Assembly (NCBI GenBank): GCA_035934405.1
Contig: DASYXW010000091.1
Location: 1 to 57,124 of the forward strand
Reading direction: 5' to 3'
Source: DASYXW01 sp035934405
Lineage (GTDB): Bacteria; Acidobacteriota; Terriglobia; UBA7540
DNA length: 57,124 bases
The position numbers and the translations under genes are program-made. Position 1 is the first letter of the stretch. Each line of letters opens with the position of its first letter. The notes beneath the pieces were generated by a model that saw only the letters and a list, made by a program, of their open reading frames with translations, made no database searches and was not told the DNA's origin. Below are positions 39,817 to 47,673 of this stretch, piece after piece.

Positions 39817-40020
39817 ATGACACGCAAAGACTATGTTTTGATCGCGGAGGCGCTGAAAGAGGCGCGCGCGGAGATTCGCTCGAAAGAGCCGCCCGAGTGC
39901 GTTGCTGCACTGAATGATGGTGTGAGTTATGCGGCGGAAGAACTGGCGTTCTATCTGTATCGCGATAATCAGCGCTTTGACCGCGAGCGGTTTCTGCGTG
40001 CGGCGGGGGTGCAGTCATGA
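39817..40020 (+). CDS. Small helical early protein
   Basis: This 67-residue protein is mostly helical with E-A-L-K-E-A-R-A-E-I and a C-terminal basic stretch. SD leader copy 4. No family recognised. Confidence 0.55.
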   Translation: MTRKDYVLIAEALKEARAEIRSKEPPECVAALNDGVSYAAEELAFYLYRDNQRFDRERFLRAAGVQS

Positions 40021-40184
40021 TTACCTACAAAGTGACACGCCTTTATTTCCGTGACGATTCGCGCCGGTTCCAGCGCACCATTAAGACGCGCCTTGCATGT
40101 GCTGCTGCTGGTTTCGGGATCGGAGCAGTGCGCTTGCGCACCGAGCAGCGCGGCCCGTGGTTCGATTCGTATGACCAGGAATAA
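40017..40184 (+). CDS. Small basic early protein
   Basis: This 55-residue Arg-rich protein overlaps the previous stop as ATGA. Possibly DNA-binding; nothing is recognised. Confidence 0.5.
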   Translation: MITYKVTRLYFRDDSRRFQRTIKTRLACAAAGFGIGAVRLRTEQRGPWFDSYDQE

Positions 40185-40187
40185 ACC

Positions 40188-40853
40188 ATGACGCGCGCCG
40201 TCGCGTATCTGCGCGTCAGTTCCAGGGAGCAGGGACGATCCGGCCTGGGACTCGAGGCGCAGCGCGCCGCCATTGAGGCGTTCTGCGCAGCTGACGGCGA
40301 GCTTACTATCTCGGAATGGTTTACCGAGGTAGAGTCCGGCAAACGTGTGTCGGATACACTGTCCCGCCGTCCGCAGCTGGCGGCTGCGCTCGCCCGCGCC
40401 AAGGAACTGAACGGCCCGGTAATCGTCGCAAAGCTTGATCGACTGAGCCGTGACGTTCATTTCGTGTCCGGGCTCATGGTCCACGGTATCGAGTTCATAG
40501 CGTGCGACCTGGGACGCCAGTCCGATCCTTTCATGCTGCACCTGTTCGCCGCGCTGGCCGAGAAAGAGCGCGCGCTCATCTCTCAGCGCACCACGGCGGC
40601 GCTGGCGGCGCTCAAGCGGCGGGGCGCAAGGCTAGGGAGTCCCGCGCCCGCGCGCGGCGGGAAAGTATCCGCGGAGCTGCGCAAGGCCGCGGCGATCGCG
40701 CGGGATCGGACCTGGCTCACCGCGGCAGACGGCGGGAGCCTAGCGGACAAAGCGCGCCGGCTGAATGAGCTGGGATACCGCACGATGACGGGGAAGCTTT
40801 TCACGCCATCGGCCATATCGCGCATGGTGAAGCGCGCGAAGCCGAAAATCTGA
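40188..40853 (+). CDS. Serine recombinase (resolvase/invertase family)
   Basis: This 221-residue protein has Y-L-R-V-S-S with the catalytic Ser at 11 (or 12), conserved Arg and Asp in L-D-R-L-S-R near 84-89 (residues of the active site), and a C-terminal helix-turn-helix with A-I-S-R-M. Smaller than large serine integrases. It could resolve multimers, invert a segment or integrate. No repressor or attachment site is recognised, so a temperate life style is not proven. It is placed before the replication genes. Confidence 0.85.
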   Translation: MTRAVAYLRVSSREQGRSGLGLEAQRAAIEAFCAADGELTISEWFTEVESGKRVSDTLSRRPQLAAALARAKELNGPVIVAKLDRLSRDVHFVSGLMVHGIEFIACDLGRQSDPFMLHLFAALAEKERALISQRTTAALAALKRRGARLGSPAPARGGKVSAELRKAAAIARDRTWLTAADGGSLADKARRLNELGYRTMTGKLFTPSAISRMVKRAKPKI

Positions 40854-40894
40854 ACTTTACCCGGCCGCTCAAAAGTGTGAACTATGTAACATAA

Positions 40895-40923
40895 TTGCGC
40901 CAGTAAATCGCGTGTGCTATTCT
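40895..40923 (+). promoter_or_regulatory. Rightward promoter candidate before 40972
   Basis: -35 TTGCGC (40895-40900), 17-base spacer, -10 TATTCT (40918-40923). In the 118-base gap after the recombinase. It would start transcription about 43 bases before ATG 40972, with GGGAGA as SD. Confidence 0.55.
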
Positions 40924-40971
40924 CCATAGTGTAGGATCTGTATCGCACGAGTTACACGGGAGAACAGCAAA

Positions 40972-41661
40972 ATGACGCACAAGGCATGGACGGCGAGCGA
41001 GATACGCGCCCTCGCCCGCCAAACGGTCGACGGCCGCAAGCAGATTGCGACGGCCCGCGGCGCGTATCTGCGTGCCTTGATCGAGACCGCCCAGGCTGAG
41101 CTGGCCGGCAAGTCGGACCAGGAAGCCCAGCTCACGGCGATCAAGCACGTACACCGGCAATTTTACCCGGTCGTTCAGGAAGCGACGACCACACCGGACA
41201 TTGCGCATTCAGATCGGTTGCCGCGGGCTGAGCGGCGCCGGCGCGCGCTCGAGCGCAACCGGCGGGCGAACTTCGCGCGTAGTGCCTACGGCACTATCCG
41301 GCGCTGGCTGCGCGCGGAGGGCCATGACCTCATGAAGCTGAACGCGCCCACGGTCACGAAGTCGCAGCTCCTGAACGAAGCGCCGCCCACGCGCAAGCAC
41401 GCTTTGACGCCCGAGCGCGTACACGCCCGAGCCCGGAAGCTCACCGGCGCTCTGCTCGGCTTTACCCGGCAGCTCGCCAAGATCGACCAGGCGCAGGCGA
41501 CGAGCATCGCGAACGAAGCGATCGAGGCGCTGGTGAAGTTCCTGGCGTCGCCGGCCAAGGCGACGACCGACGCCCAGGTCGCGGTGAGCGAGCAGCGGCC
41601 GCTTCGGATGGGCCAGAAAGTCTTCTGGCTGACGCCCACCGCGTTGCGCAAAACCGCGTAA
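40972..41661 (+). CDS. Unknown basic helical protein, 229 aa
   Basis: This protein is basic and helical, with R-R-R-R-A-L-E-R-N-R-R near 83-93 and a C-terminal S/T-rich end. A DNA-binding role is plausible. The second copy of the palindrome TAGTGCC-TAC-GGCACTA (41280-41296) is in the coding frame as S-A-Y-G-T. It has its own promoter and a terminator behind it, so it forms a separate transcript. It could be the protein that binds the palindromes or the iteron array, but nothing shows this directly. Confidence 0.6.
   Translation: MTHKAWTASEIRALARQTVDGRKQIATARGAYLRALIETAQAELAGKSDQEAQLTAIKHVHRQFYPVVQEATTTPDIAHSDRLPRAERRRRALERNRRANFARSAYGTIRRWLRAEGHDLMKLNAPTVTKSQLLNEAPPTRKHALTPERVHARARKLTGALLGFTRQLAKIDQAQATSIANEAIEALVKFLASPAKATTDAQVAVSEQRPLRMGQKVFWLTPTALRKTA
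41280..41297. repeat. Palindrome TAGTGCC-N3-GGCACTA, copy 2
   Basis: Arms TAGTGCC (41280-41286) and GGCACTA (41290-41296) with loop TAC, followed by T as in copy 1. Inside a coding gene. Confidence 0.55.
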
Positions 41662-41683
41662 CTGTTAAATCGCCCCTCGATTG

Positions 41684-41714
41684 ACCCCGGCGCCTGTGGC
41701 CGGGGTTTTTCTTT
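41684..41714 (+). terminator. Rho-independent terminator
   Basis: Stem ACCCCGGC (41684-41691) with GCCGGGGT (41699-41706), 7-base loop, then TTTTCTTT. Ends the transcript of the 229-residue protein just before the next promoter. Confidence 0.85.
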
Positions 41715-41721
41715 GCGCCAC

Positions 41722-41749
41722 TTGCGCGATTTTTCCTTTTTTGTAATAA
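41722..41749 (+). promoter_or_regulatory. Rightward promoter candidate of the replication operon
   Basis: -35 TTGCGC (41722-41727), 16-base T-rich spacer, -10 TAATAA (41744-41749). The start of transcription would fall near 41756, inside the first ATG (41750), so translation probably begins at GTG 41783. It begins the operon of primase-polymerase, helicase and polymerase genes. Confidence 0.5.
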
Positions 41750-41782
41750 ATGGGGAGCCAAGGCAGCCGGAGTTCACCTCAC

Positions 41783-42064
41783 GTGGCCGATCGAAGTAAC
41801 TACGCGGACAGGCCCACCACCGATGAAGACTACATGCCGCCCGGGGGATTTCCCCTCAACTTCGGCGCAAGAACATACGACCCGACAGCAGGGGCGGATG
41901 ACGGGGAAGGATCTCGATCGAATCTGTTTGAAAGCAGCTTAGGCGGCGACTGGTCGTGGAAACCGGCACGCGATAAGGCGCTCGGAGAGTATCTTAGAAC
42001 CTTCCGAGGCGTGCCGCCGAGCGCCGCAGAACTCTACCGGCACACGATGCACCAGCCAGGATGA
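41783..42064 (+). CDS. Unknown small acidic protein before primase
   Basis: This protein has 93 residues from GTG 41783 (GGAG upstream) or 104 from ATG 41750. It is Gly/Pro/Asp-rich in the middle with a helical C-terminus (R-D-K-A-L-G-E-Y-L-R-T-F). ATGA overlap with the next gene. No family recognised. Start chosen because the promoter lies over the longer start. Confidence 0.5.
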   Translation: MADRSNYADRPTTDEDYMPPGGFPLNFGARTYDPTAGADDGEGSRSNLFESSLGGDWSWKPARDKALGEYLRTFRGVPPSAAELYRHTMHQPG

Positions 42065-42777
42065 GACCTCTCGTCGTCTCATTCGGGGCCGGCGATCTCG
42101 CCGTCATCACGCAGCGCAAGTCGCTCGACTGGCCGGTGTTTGCCGAGTGGCTCACCAAAGAGCCGCCCGAGCTTCCCGATAAGGCGGCGCGCGGCTGGTA
42201 CATCCCGGCTGAGTTCGATGCCGAGCGCAGGCACACCGATCACTTCGTCGCCAGGCACGCGATCACCTTCGACTTCGATCACGTCACGATCGACACATGG
42301 GGTGACGTTCTCAACTCCTGGTCCGATACCGCATTCGCGATCTACACCACCTTTTCACACTTGCCCGAGGCGCCGCGCTTCCGCGTAGTCATGCCGCTTT
42401 CCCGTCCGGCAGGGTTCGATGAGTTCCAGGCGGTCGCGAGGAAGGTCGCGGCCGATGTTGGCATCGAGCTTGTTGCGCGTGAGTCATTCGTACCCGCGCA
42501 AATGATGTTCGCGCCGGCGCGGCGCCTCGGTGGCCTGTTCCATTCGCACGTCAACGCCGGTGACTGGCTGGATGTTGATGCTGTCCTCGCTGAGTACAGC
42601 GACTGGACTGATGTCAGCTCATGGCCGCACCGGCGTGACGGCGACCCCGTGCATCTGGCGACGGGCGAGCGGACAGATCCTCGCGACAAACCGGGGATTA
42701 TCGGCGAGTTCAATCGGGCGTTCACGATCAGCCAGGCCATCGAGCGGTTCGACCTGCCATACCGGAGAGTGCGATGA
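42061..42777 (+). CDS. Primase-polymerase (AEP) domain protein, N-terminal part
   Basis: This 238-residue protein has F-D-F-D-H near residues 70-74 (metal-binding D-x-D), Y-T-T-F-S-H-L-P-E-A-P-R-F-R-V-V-M-P-L-S near 93-112 and F-H-S-H-V-N-A-G-D-W near 156-165, as in the prim-pol domain of phage primase-helicases. Its C-terminus (G-E-F-N-R-A-F-T) normally leads into a linker and helicase. Here the gene ends and two small genes follow. Its partner part is at 43365. Confidence 0.78.
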   Translation: MRPLVVSFGAGDLAVITQRKSLDWPVFAEWLTKEPPELPDKAARGWYIPAEFDAERRHTDHFVARHAITFDFDHVTIDTWGDVLNSWSDTAFAIYTTFSHLPEAPRFRVVMPLSRPAGFDEFQAVARKVAADVGIELVARESFVPAQMMFAPARRLGGLFHSHVNAGDWLDVDAVLAEYSDWTDVSSWPHRRDGDPVHLATGERTDPRDKPGIIGEFNRAFTISQAIERFDLPYRRVR

Positions 42778-42956
42778 GAGTGACAGCCGACCAGGCGCTC
42801 GAGCAGCTGGCGCGCGTACGCGCTGCACGTATTGCGCGGGCCGTGAAGTCCGCCGGCCAGGAGTACCCGCTTCACCACTATCGGCGCGCTGGTCGGGGCG
42901 ATGGCGGATGGGCCGCGCGGCGGGCGAGCGAAGCCAAGGCGCTGCGCGGCGTATGA
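42774..42956 (+). CDS. Small basic protein inside the split primase region
   Basis: This 60-residue Arg/Ala-rich helical protein has no TM. ATGA overlap with the primase end. It is in the about 590-bp stretch that separates the two primase-helicase parts. Function unknown. Confidence 0.5.
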   Translation: MRVTADQALEQLARVRAARIARAVKSAGQEYPLHHYRRAGRGDGGWAARRASEAKALRGV

Positions 42957-43360
42957 TCAAGATCGAGAAGCCGCCGAACTGGGACCAGATCGTTGCGGCG
43001 TTTCCGCACGCGGCCACACTGCCCACGATCTTCGCGTACGGCGAAGACATCTACAACCCGCTGAACCTGCGCGTCCCGCAGCCGCTGCTCGCGCACGAGT
43101 ACCGGCACTGCGCCCGTCAGTTCGCTACCTCCGCGGACGGCTGGTGGACGAAGTACATCGCCGACGATGAGTTCCGTTACACGGAGGAGCTGCTCGGCCA
43201 CGTCGAGGAGTATCGCACGCAGGCGCAGCTTACCAACGACCGGAACGAGCGCGCGAAGATCGCCACACGCACGGCCTACCGCCTGATCGCTCCGCTCTAC
43301 AACTACCAGCCGCCGCGCTCGTTCAAGCAAGCGATGCGCGATCTCGAATCGCTACTGTAA
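42953..43360 (+). CDS. HExxH-containing protein inside the split primase region
   Basis: This 135-residue protein starts at ATG 42953, overlapping the upstream stop. H-E-Y-R-H near residue 45 is a zinc-peptidase-like motif, followed by a helical E-E-L-L-G-H-V-E-E-Y. The third ligand may be E64 or H70. A peptidase role is possible; H-E-x-x-H occurs by chance in some proteins. Confidence 0.55.
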   Translation: MIKIEKPPNWDQIVAAFPHAATLPTIFAYGEDIYNPLNLRVPQPLLAHEYRHCARQFATSADGWWTKYIADDEFRYTEELLGHVEEYRTQAQLTNDRNERAKIATRTAYRLIAPLYNYQPPRSFKQAMRDLESLL

Positions 43361-43364
43361 GTGC

Positions 43365-44747
43365 ATGGGGCGGGAGAACTCACGCTGGACGTATACGTCC
43401 GGCTCGCGTGCAGAAGGAGTAGTGGTCTATGACGACGACACCAAGATCCACAGCCACCACGATACAGATCCGGCGAGGGGCCAGCACAGCGCTTTCGATC
43501 TCGTACGACTACACAGGTTTGGCCATCTCGACGCTGGCGCGGGAGAAGCTGCAGTCACTGATCGACCAAGCTATCACGCAATGGTGGAGTGGGCTAACTC
43601 CCTCGATGAAATTCGCATTCAGCGTGCCGGGGTTGAGTTTGAAAATCTCGGCGAGCTGCCTCCGTCTCCCGTAGGAACTACCGATGACCAGCCAGATCGA
43701 CAGCCACGTTTCACAGTCTATTCAGCAGACGATTTCTCAAGCGGAGCGCCTCTGGAATGGCTTGTGCGTCGCGTGCTGCCTCGCGCTGAACTTGCCGTTG
43801 TCTTTGGAGAATCTGGGAGCGGTAAAAGCTTCTTTGCTCTTGACCTCTGCGCGGCAATTACGCGCGGGATTGAGTGGCGCACCAACCGCGTCGCTCGAGG
43901 CGGAGTGGTCTACGTTTGCGCAGAAGGCGCACGCGGATTTAAAGCGCGACTCCACGCGTATTCTCATGAACACGAGGTGGCGATGGCTAAACTTCCGGCA
44001 GTCATCGCTGACGCGCCTAATCTACTTGAACCTAAAGATGCGGCAGCGCTTACGCAGGCAATCGTCACCTGGGTTCAGCGCCAGGGCAAAGTCGATGTGG
44101 TTGTCATTGATACTCTCAGCGCAACGACTCCTGGTGGCAATGAAAACAGCGGCGAGGACATGGGTCTCGTCCTCTCGCACTGCAGATTCATCAGCAAGCA
44201 AACCGGCGCCCTTGTCGTCCTCATCCACCACTCCGGTAAGGACTCTACTCGAGGAGCGCGCGGTTGGTCTGGACTTCGAGCGGCTGCAGACGCTGAAATC
44301 GAAATCGTCCGCAACGGAGACTACCGAGTCGCCAACGTCACAAAGATGAAGGATGGAACGGATGGGGAGAGTTTCCCTTTCAAGCTCAAGGTCGTCGACC
44401 TCGGCTTCGATCCCGACGGCGAGGCGCAGAGCAGCTGTGTTGTCGAGCACGTTGAGGCGCAGCCAGCTGCACCGAGCACAGGTAAGCAGCGGGCCACTGG
44501 CCGCCATCAGATCACGATGCTCGAAGTACTTCGGACGGTGGCTCCGTCGGGCACGGTCAACTATGACGACCTGGTTGCAGGCTACGTCGCGAAGATGCCG
44601 AAGGGCGATGCTCGCGACAACCGCAAGCGCGACGCCAAGCGCGCACTCGAGGAACTGATCACGAAGAAGCTGGCCTTCATGCACGGGGAGGATCGAGTGT
44701 CGCTGACATCGCTTGTGACCTCGGGAGATGAAGGGTGGTTGGGGTGA
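43365..44747 (+). CDS. Primase-helicase C-terminal part: AAA/RecA-fold helicase
   Basis: This 460-residue protein has a first 60 residues (V-V-V-Y-D-D-D-T-K-I-H-S-H-H and D-P-A-R-G-Q) matching the region between primase and helicase of full-length phage primase-helicases. Then Walker A G-E-S-G-S-G-K-S (148-155), Walker B V-V-V-I-D-T (245-250) and an S-G-E-D-M stretch, as in RepA/DnaB-like hexameric helicases (AAA_25). No clear SD before ATG 43365, fitting a recent split. It unwinds phage DNA. Confidence 0.85.
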   Translation: MGRENSRWTYTSGSRAEGVVVYDDDTKIHSHHDTDPARGQHSAFDLVRLHRFGHLDAGAGEAAVTDRPSYHAMVEWANSLDEIRIQRAGVEFENLGELPPSPVGTTDDQPDRQPRFTVYSADDFSSGAPLEWLVRRVLPRAELAVVFGESGSGKSFFALDLCAAITRGIEWRTNRVARGGVVYVCAEGARGFKARLHAYSHEHEVAMAKLPAVIADAPNLLEPKDAAALTQAIVTWVQRQGKVDVVVIDTLSATTPGGNENSGEDMGLVLSHCRFISKQTGALVVLIHHSGKDSTRGARGWSGLRAAADAEIEIVRNGDYRVANVTKMKDGTDGESFPFKLKVVDLGFDPDGEAQSSCVVEHVEAQPAAPSTGKQRATGRHQITMLEVLRTVAPSGTVNYDDLVAGYVAKMPKGDARDNRKRDAKRALEELITKKLAFMHGEDRVSLTSLVTSGDEGWLG

Positions 44748-45049
44748 AAGACGCGACGCGCGAGGAGTTCGAGGCGCTGCTGTCCCGGCCGCCACACGCT
44801 GCACGGATGAGCGAGCACGCCGGCTACTTCGTCGAGCGGCTCGACAAGGCCGACAAGAACGCGCTGCTCAGCATGGCGGTCGAGCGGATGTGGGAAACAC
44901 GCAGCCAGATCCACGAGGCGCAGGACATCCTGAAAACCTGGATCAAGGCCCTCGAATATGCGGCGCGCCGCCGGGCGTATTGGGTGCAATGGTTCAATGT
45001 TTACGAACACCGGAAGATCAGCAGCAGCAAACTAGGGAAGCAGTCCTGA
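44744..45049 (+). CDS. Small helical protein
   Basis: This protein has 101 residues from GTG 44744 (GAAGGG upstream, start overlapping the helicase stop). Helical throughout, acid/basic mixed. Follows the helicase, so a replication accessory is plausible. Confidence 0.5.
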   Translation: MKDATREEFEALLSRPPHAARMSEHAGYFVERLDKADKNALLSMAVERMWETRSQIHEAQDILKTWIKALEYAARRRAYWVQWFNVYEHRKISSSKLGKQS

Positions 45050-45231
45050 TGCCCTACTACGAATACGAGTGCCCGATCTGTAAGACGCAGCGCGGCGACA
45101 TGCGGTGCGTAGCGCAGCGGCACGACGCTCCGCGGTGCCCTCAGTGCGCGGTGAGCGGCAAGCGCGTTGAGATGGTGCTCATTCCGAGTCGGGTGAATGG
45201 GTTCGTCAAGAACCCGGCGGCGAAGTCATGA
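45049..45231 (+). CDS. FmdB-family zinc ribbon protein
   Basis: This 60-residue protein starts M-P-Y-Y-E-Y-E-C-P-I-C with the second pair C-P-Q-C: the FmdB/CxxC zinc-ribbon type, often annotated as putative regulatory protein. Overlap with upstream stop. Confidence 0.75.
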   Translation: MPYYEYECPICKTQRGDMRCVAQRHDAPRCPQCAVSGKRVEMVLIPSRVNGFVKNPAAKS

Positions 45232-45446
45232 GATACGAGCACATCGAGCTGGACATCAGTACCGAAGCTTGCGATGCGCTTGAGCAGATGATTTCGGCCG
45301 ATCCCCGGCAAAGCACATATAGCCCGCGCTGCGAAGGCGAGCTACATCTGTTCTTAAATCAACTTCGAGCCCGTCTCCAACGGCGCGATGTCGATCCACA
45401 CTGTCCACTGAACACCGCGGACACCGCGGATTGGATGGAGTCATGA
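45228..45446 (+). CDS. Unknown small acidic protein
   Basis: This 72-residue protein is helical with three Cys. Both ends overlap neighbours. Not recognised. Confidence 0.5.
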   Translation: MRYEHIELDISTEACDALEQMISADPRQSTYSPRCEGELHLFLNQLRARLQRRDVDPHCPLNTADTADWMES

Positions 45447-46174
45447 AGCGTTTACTCGTTCTCCTGTTGCTCCTTGCTTGCGGAGGCGCAACCGCGCTCG
45501 AGGGCTACAGCACCCCGCGCGAGGCCGCCGTTGCTGCGCTCACGGCTGCCGCCAGAGTGCCTTACTACGAGTTCGGGAACGTCGTTGTGCGCTTGGTGAA
45601 CGGACGCTATGACTTCGTTACGCCGCACACGCTTCTCGCTGGGAACCAAAGCCGGATCAACCTCGACCCCGATGCGTATTCCGGTGTGCAGATCGTTGCG
45701 ACGTACCATACTCACCCCTGCATCAAGGGCTACCTGTCGGATCACTTCAGCCCGCCGGACCTCTCGACTACGCGGGCCGTCGGCAAGCCGGCCTACATCG
45801 CTGACCTCTGCACGGGGGACGTGCATGTGTTCGACCCGCGCATCGACACGGTCGCACGGACGGTCATCAACTTCCCGCCGGACACGCCGACCGAGATTCA
45901 GGACCTGCTGCGCGGCCAGCTGCAACGCCAGGACTCGCCGGGGCGCATCGTGGGACGTATCCCCGTCACAGGCGCAGTGATCAACGTCGACGCAACGGAC
46001 GAAGGCCCGAGCACCAACGCACTCCGGCAGGGCTCGCTGCCCCACCGCAAGACCGGGCTCGATCCGCAGGGCCATCTGCCGATCGGGAAGAACCCCCACG
46101 GCCCGCTTTGCCCCGGCCAGTACGAGTACCGCGACGGCGACGGGTTCCTCCTCTTCTGCTGGGGCAAGAAGTGA
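45443..46174 (+). CDS. Secreted JAMM-like metallopeptidase (DUF4329-type)
   Basis: This 243-residue protein has a signal peptide at 1-19 (L-L-V-L-L-L-L-L-A-C-G-G), possibly lipidated at C13. JAMM-like set: E43, H-T-H-P at 89-92, and S103-x2-D106, as in DUF4329 domains. It would be a zinc peptidase or deamidase exported to the periplasm or outer surface. Such a gene in the replication operon is unusual. The substrate could be host envelope proteins, possibly for superinfection immunity. Confidence 0.7.
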   Translation: MKRLLVLLLLLACGGATALEGYSTPREAAVAALTAAARVPYYEFGNVVVRLVNGRYDFVTPHTLLAGNQSRINLDPDAYSGVQIVATYHTHPCIKGYLSDHFSPPDLSTTRAVGKPAYIADLCTGDVHVFDPRIDTVARTVINFPPDTPTEIQDLLRGQLQRQDSPGRIVGRIPVTGAVINVDATDEGPSTNALRQGSLPHRKTGLDPQGHLPIGKNPHGPLCPGQYEYRDGDGFLLFCWGKK

Positions 46175-46296
46175 GCGAGGACTGGCGCAGCATGGATGAC
46201 CTGCCGGAGATACCGGACGAGGAGCGTTATCTCTTCTCCGTTCTTCTGGCGGAGATCCTCTGCCCCGTGCCGGAAGACGAGATGGAGGCTGGATGA
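46171..46296 (+). CDS. Tiny acidic protein
   Basis: This 41-residue, strongly acidic protein (D-D-L-P-E-I-P-D-E-E-R) may be a DNA mimic or adaptor. GTG start overlaps the upstream stop; stop overlaps the exonuclease start. No family. Confidence 0.5.
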   Translation: MSEDWRSMDDLPEIPDEERYLFSVLLAEILCPVPEDEMEAG

Positions 46297-47087
46297 AGCC
46301 GAAGATCCTCACTTTCGACGTTGAGACCTCGCCGGTTGAGGCGTACGTCTGGGGGCTCTGGGACCAGAACATCCCGATCGACTTCGTCAAGACCGACTGG
46401 ACGATCTTCTCTTGGGCCGCAAAGTGGCTCGGCAAGCGCGAAGTCATGTTCCAGTCCTCCGGCGGCCGCGGGGCCGACAAGGTGCGCGACGACAAGCCGC
46501 TCCTGAAGGGCATACGCGATCTGCTCGATGAGGCGGACATCGTCGTCGCGCAGAACGGCAAACGGTTCGACGTAAGGAAGATCAACGCCCGGCTGATTCA
46601 GCACGGCATCGCGCCGCCCTCTCCTTACCGCGTGATCGACACGATGCTGGTCGCGAAGAAGTACTTCGCCTTCACGTCGCAGAAGCTCGCGTGGACCTCG
46701 AAGCTCCTGACGGACACGCCGAAGGACGAGCACAAGCGGTTCCCCGGCTTTGAGCTGTGGGCGGAGTGCCTGAAGGACAACCCCGCGGCGTGGGCCGAGA
46801 TGGAGAAGTACAACAAGCGCGATGTGCGCGCAACCGAGAAGGTCTACCGGAAGCTGCGGCCGTGGATCGACAACCACCCGAACCTCGGGGCGTATGACGA
46901 ATCGGAGCGGCCGCTCTGCCCGAAGTGCGGCAGCGCCCGCATGACCGTGGGCTCGAAGGCCCGGTGGAGCGTGAAGCAGCAGGGGATCTACAAGCAGTAC
47001 GTTTGCCGGGACTGCGGCGGGTGGGCGCGCGGGAAGGTCATGCAGCTCCCCCTCGGCAAGCGAAGGAGTTTGCTGGTTCCGATATGA
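46293..47087 (+). CDS. DnaQ-like 3'-5' exonuclease with C-terminal zinc ribbon
   Basis: This 264-residue RNase H-like exonuclease has D9-x-E11 (F-D-V-E-T-S-P), N-G-K-R-F-D at 88-93, and Y-N-K-R-D-V near 192-197 for the last acidic residue. A C-terminal zinc ribbon has C-P-K-C and C-R-D-C. The polymerase has its own N-terminal exonuclease-like segment, so this may act as a separate repair or processing nuclease. Confidence 0.85.
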   Translation: MKPKILTFDVETSPVEAYVWGLWDQNIPIDFVKTDWTIFSWAAKWLGKREVMFQSSGGRGADKVRDDKPLLKGIRDLLDEADIVVAQNGKRFDVRKINARLIQHGIAPPSPYRVIDTMLVAKKYFAFTSQKLAWTSKLLTDTPKDEHKRFPGFELWAECLKDNPAAWAEMEKYNKRDVRATEKVYRKLRPWIDNHPNLGAYDESERPLCPKCGSARMTVGSKARWSVKQQGIYKQYVCRDCGGWARGKVMQLPLGKRRSLLVPI

Positions 47088-47305
47088 GTCAGACCAAGTT
47101 CGGATCTTTCATCGAGGCGTGGGCGAATATCTTCGTTGGTTTCACCATCAACTTCGTGGGGAACTTATGCGTGTGGCCCCTGCTTGGGTTCTCGATGGGC
47201 GCGCGCGTCGCATTCATCGGGGGACTGATCTTTACCGCTATCTCACTGGTGCGCCAGTACGTGATACGGCGCTGGTTCAACGGTCTGAGGTTCGGCAACA
47301 AATGA
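47084..47305 (+). CDS. Small membrane protein (DUF7220-like)
   Basis: This 73-residue protein has two hydrophobic helices (residues 17-35 and 40-58) with N-F-V-G-N-L near 24 and a basic R-R-W-F-N-G end. This pattern is common among phage early genes; I recall the family as DUF7220. Function unknown. Confidence 0.6.
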   Translation: MSQTKFGSFIEAWANIFVGFTINFVGNLCVWPLLGFSMGARVAFIGGLIFTAISLVRQYVIRRWFNGLRFGNK

Positions 47306-47673
47306 GCGAAATCCGCAGCTTCGACACCGGCGCCACCAGGAGTGCCGACAACACCCGACATGACCCGGAGGGGTTCCTCTCGCCGCTCGTGATCGAGCGG
47401 TTCTGCGAGTACATGACGAAGCACCGAGTGCAGGCCGACGGCCAGCTCAGGGCGTCGGACAACTGGCAGAAAGGCATGCCGCGGGAGACGTACATGAAGG
47501 GGCTCTGGCGGCACTTCTTGCATGCCTGGACCCGCCACCGGGGCTACGTCCCGAACGACAACAAGGCAGCGGTCGACCTCGAGGAAGACCTCTGCGCCAT
47601 CCTTTTCAACGCAATGGGCTACCTGCACGAGCTGCGGAAAGCAGCCTTAACCGAAGGAGATATTGTAAAGTGA
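47302..47673 (+). CDS. dATP/dGTP diphosphohydrolase N-terminal-type domain protein
   Basis: This 123-residue protein starts R-S-F-D-T-G-A-T-R and has D-N-W-Q-K-G-M-P near 54-61, H-A-W-T-R-H-R-G and D-L-E-E-D-L-C-A-I-L-F-N: the family I recall as dATP/dGTP diphosphohydrolase N-terminal (PF18909). It may hydrolyse dNTPs or be a fold relative. No PurZ-like partner for a 2-aminoadenine genome is seen. Confidence 0.7.
   Translation: MSEIRSFDTGATRSADNTRHDPEGFLSPLVIERFCEYMTKHRVQADGQLRASDNWQKGMPRETYMKGLWRHFLHAWTRHRGYVPNDNKAAVDLEEDLCAILFNAMGYLHELRKAALTEGDIVK

Noticed and set aside
42775..43364. Target-site duplication at the edges of the inserted genes in the primase region
   Set aside because: The AGTGC near both edges is only 5 bases and joining at it does not restore the frame.
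47302..47673. Evidence for a Z (2-aminoadenine) genome
   Set aside because: No PurZ-like adenylosuccinate synthetase or DatZ-like protein is recognised anywhere in the window.
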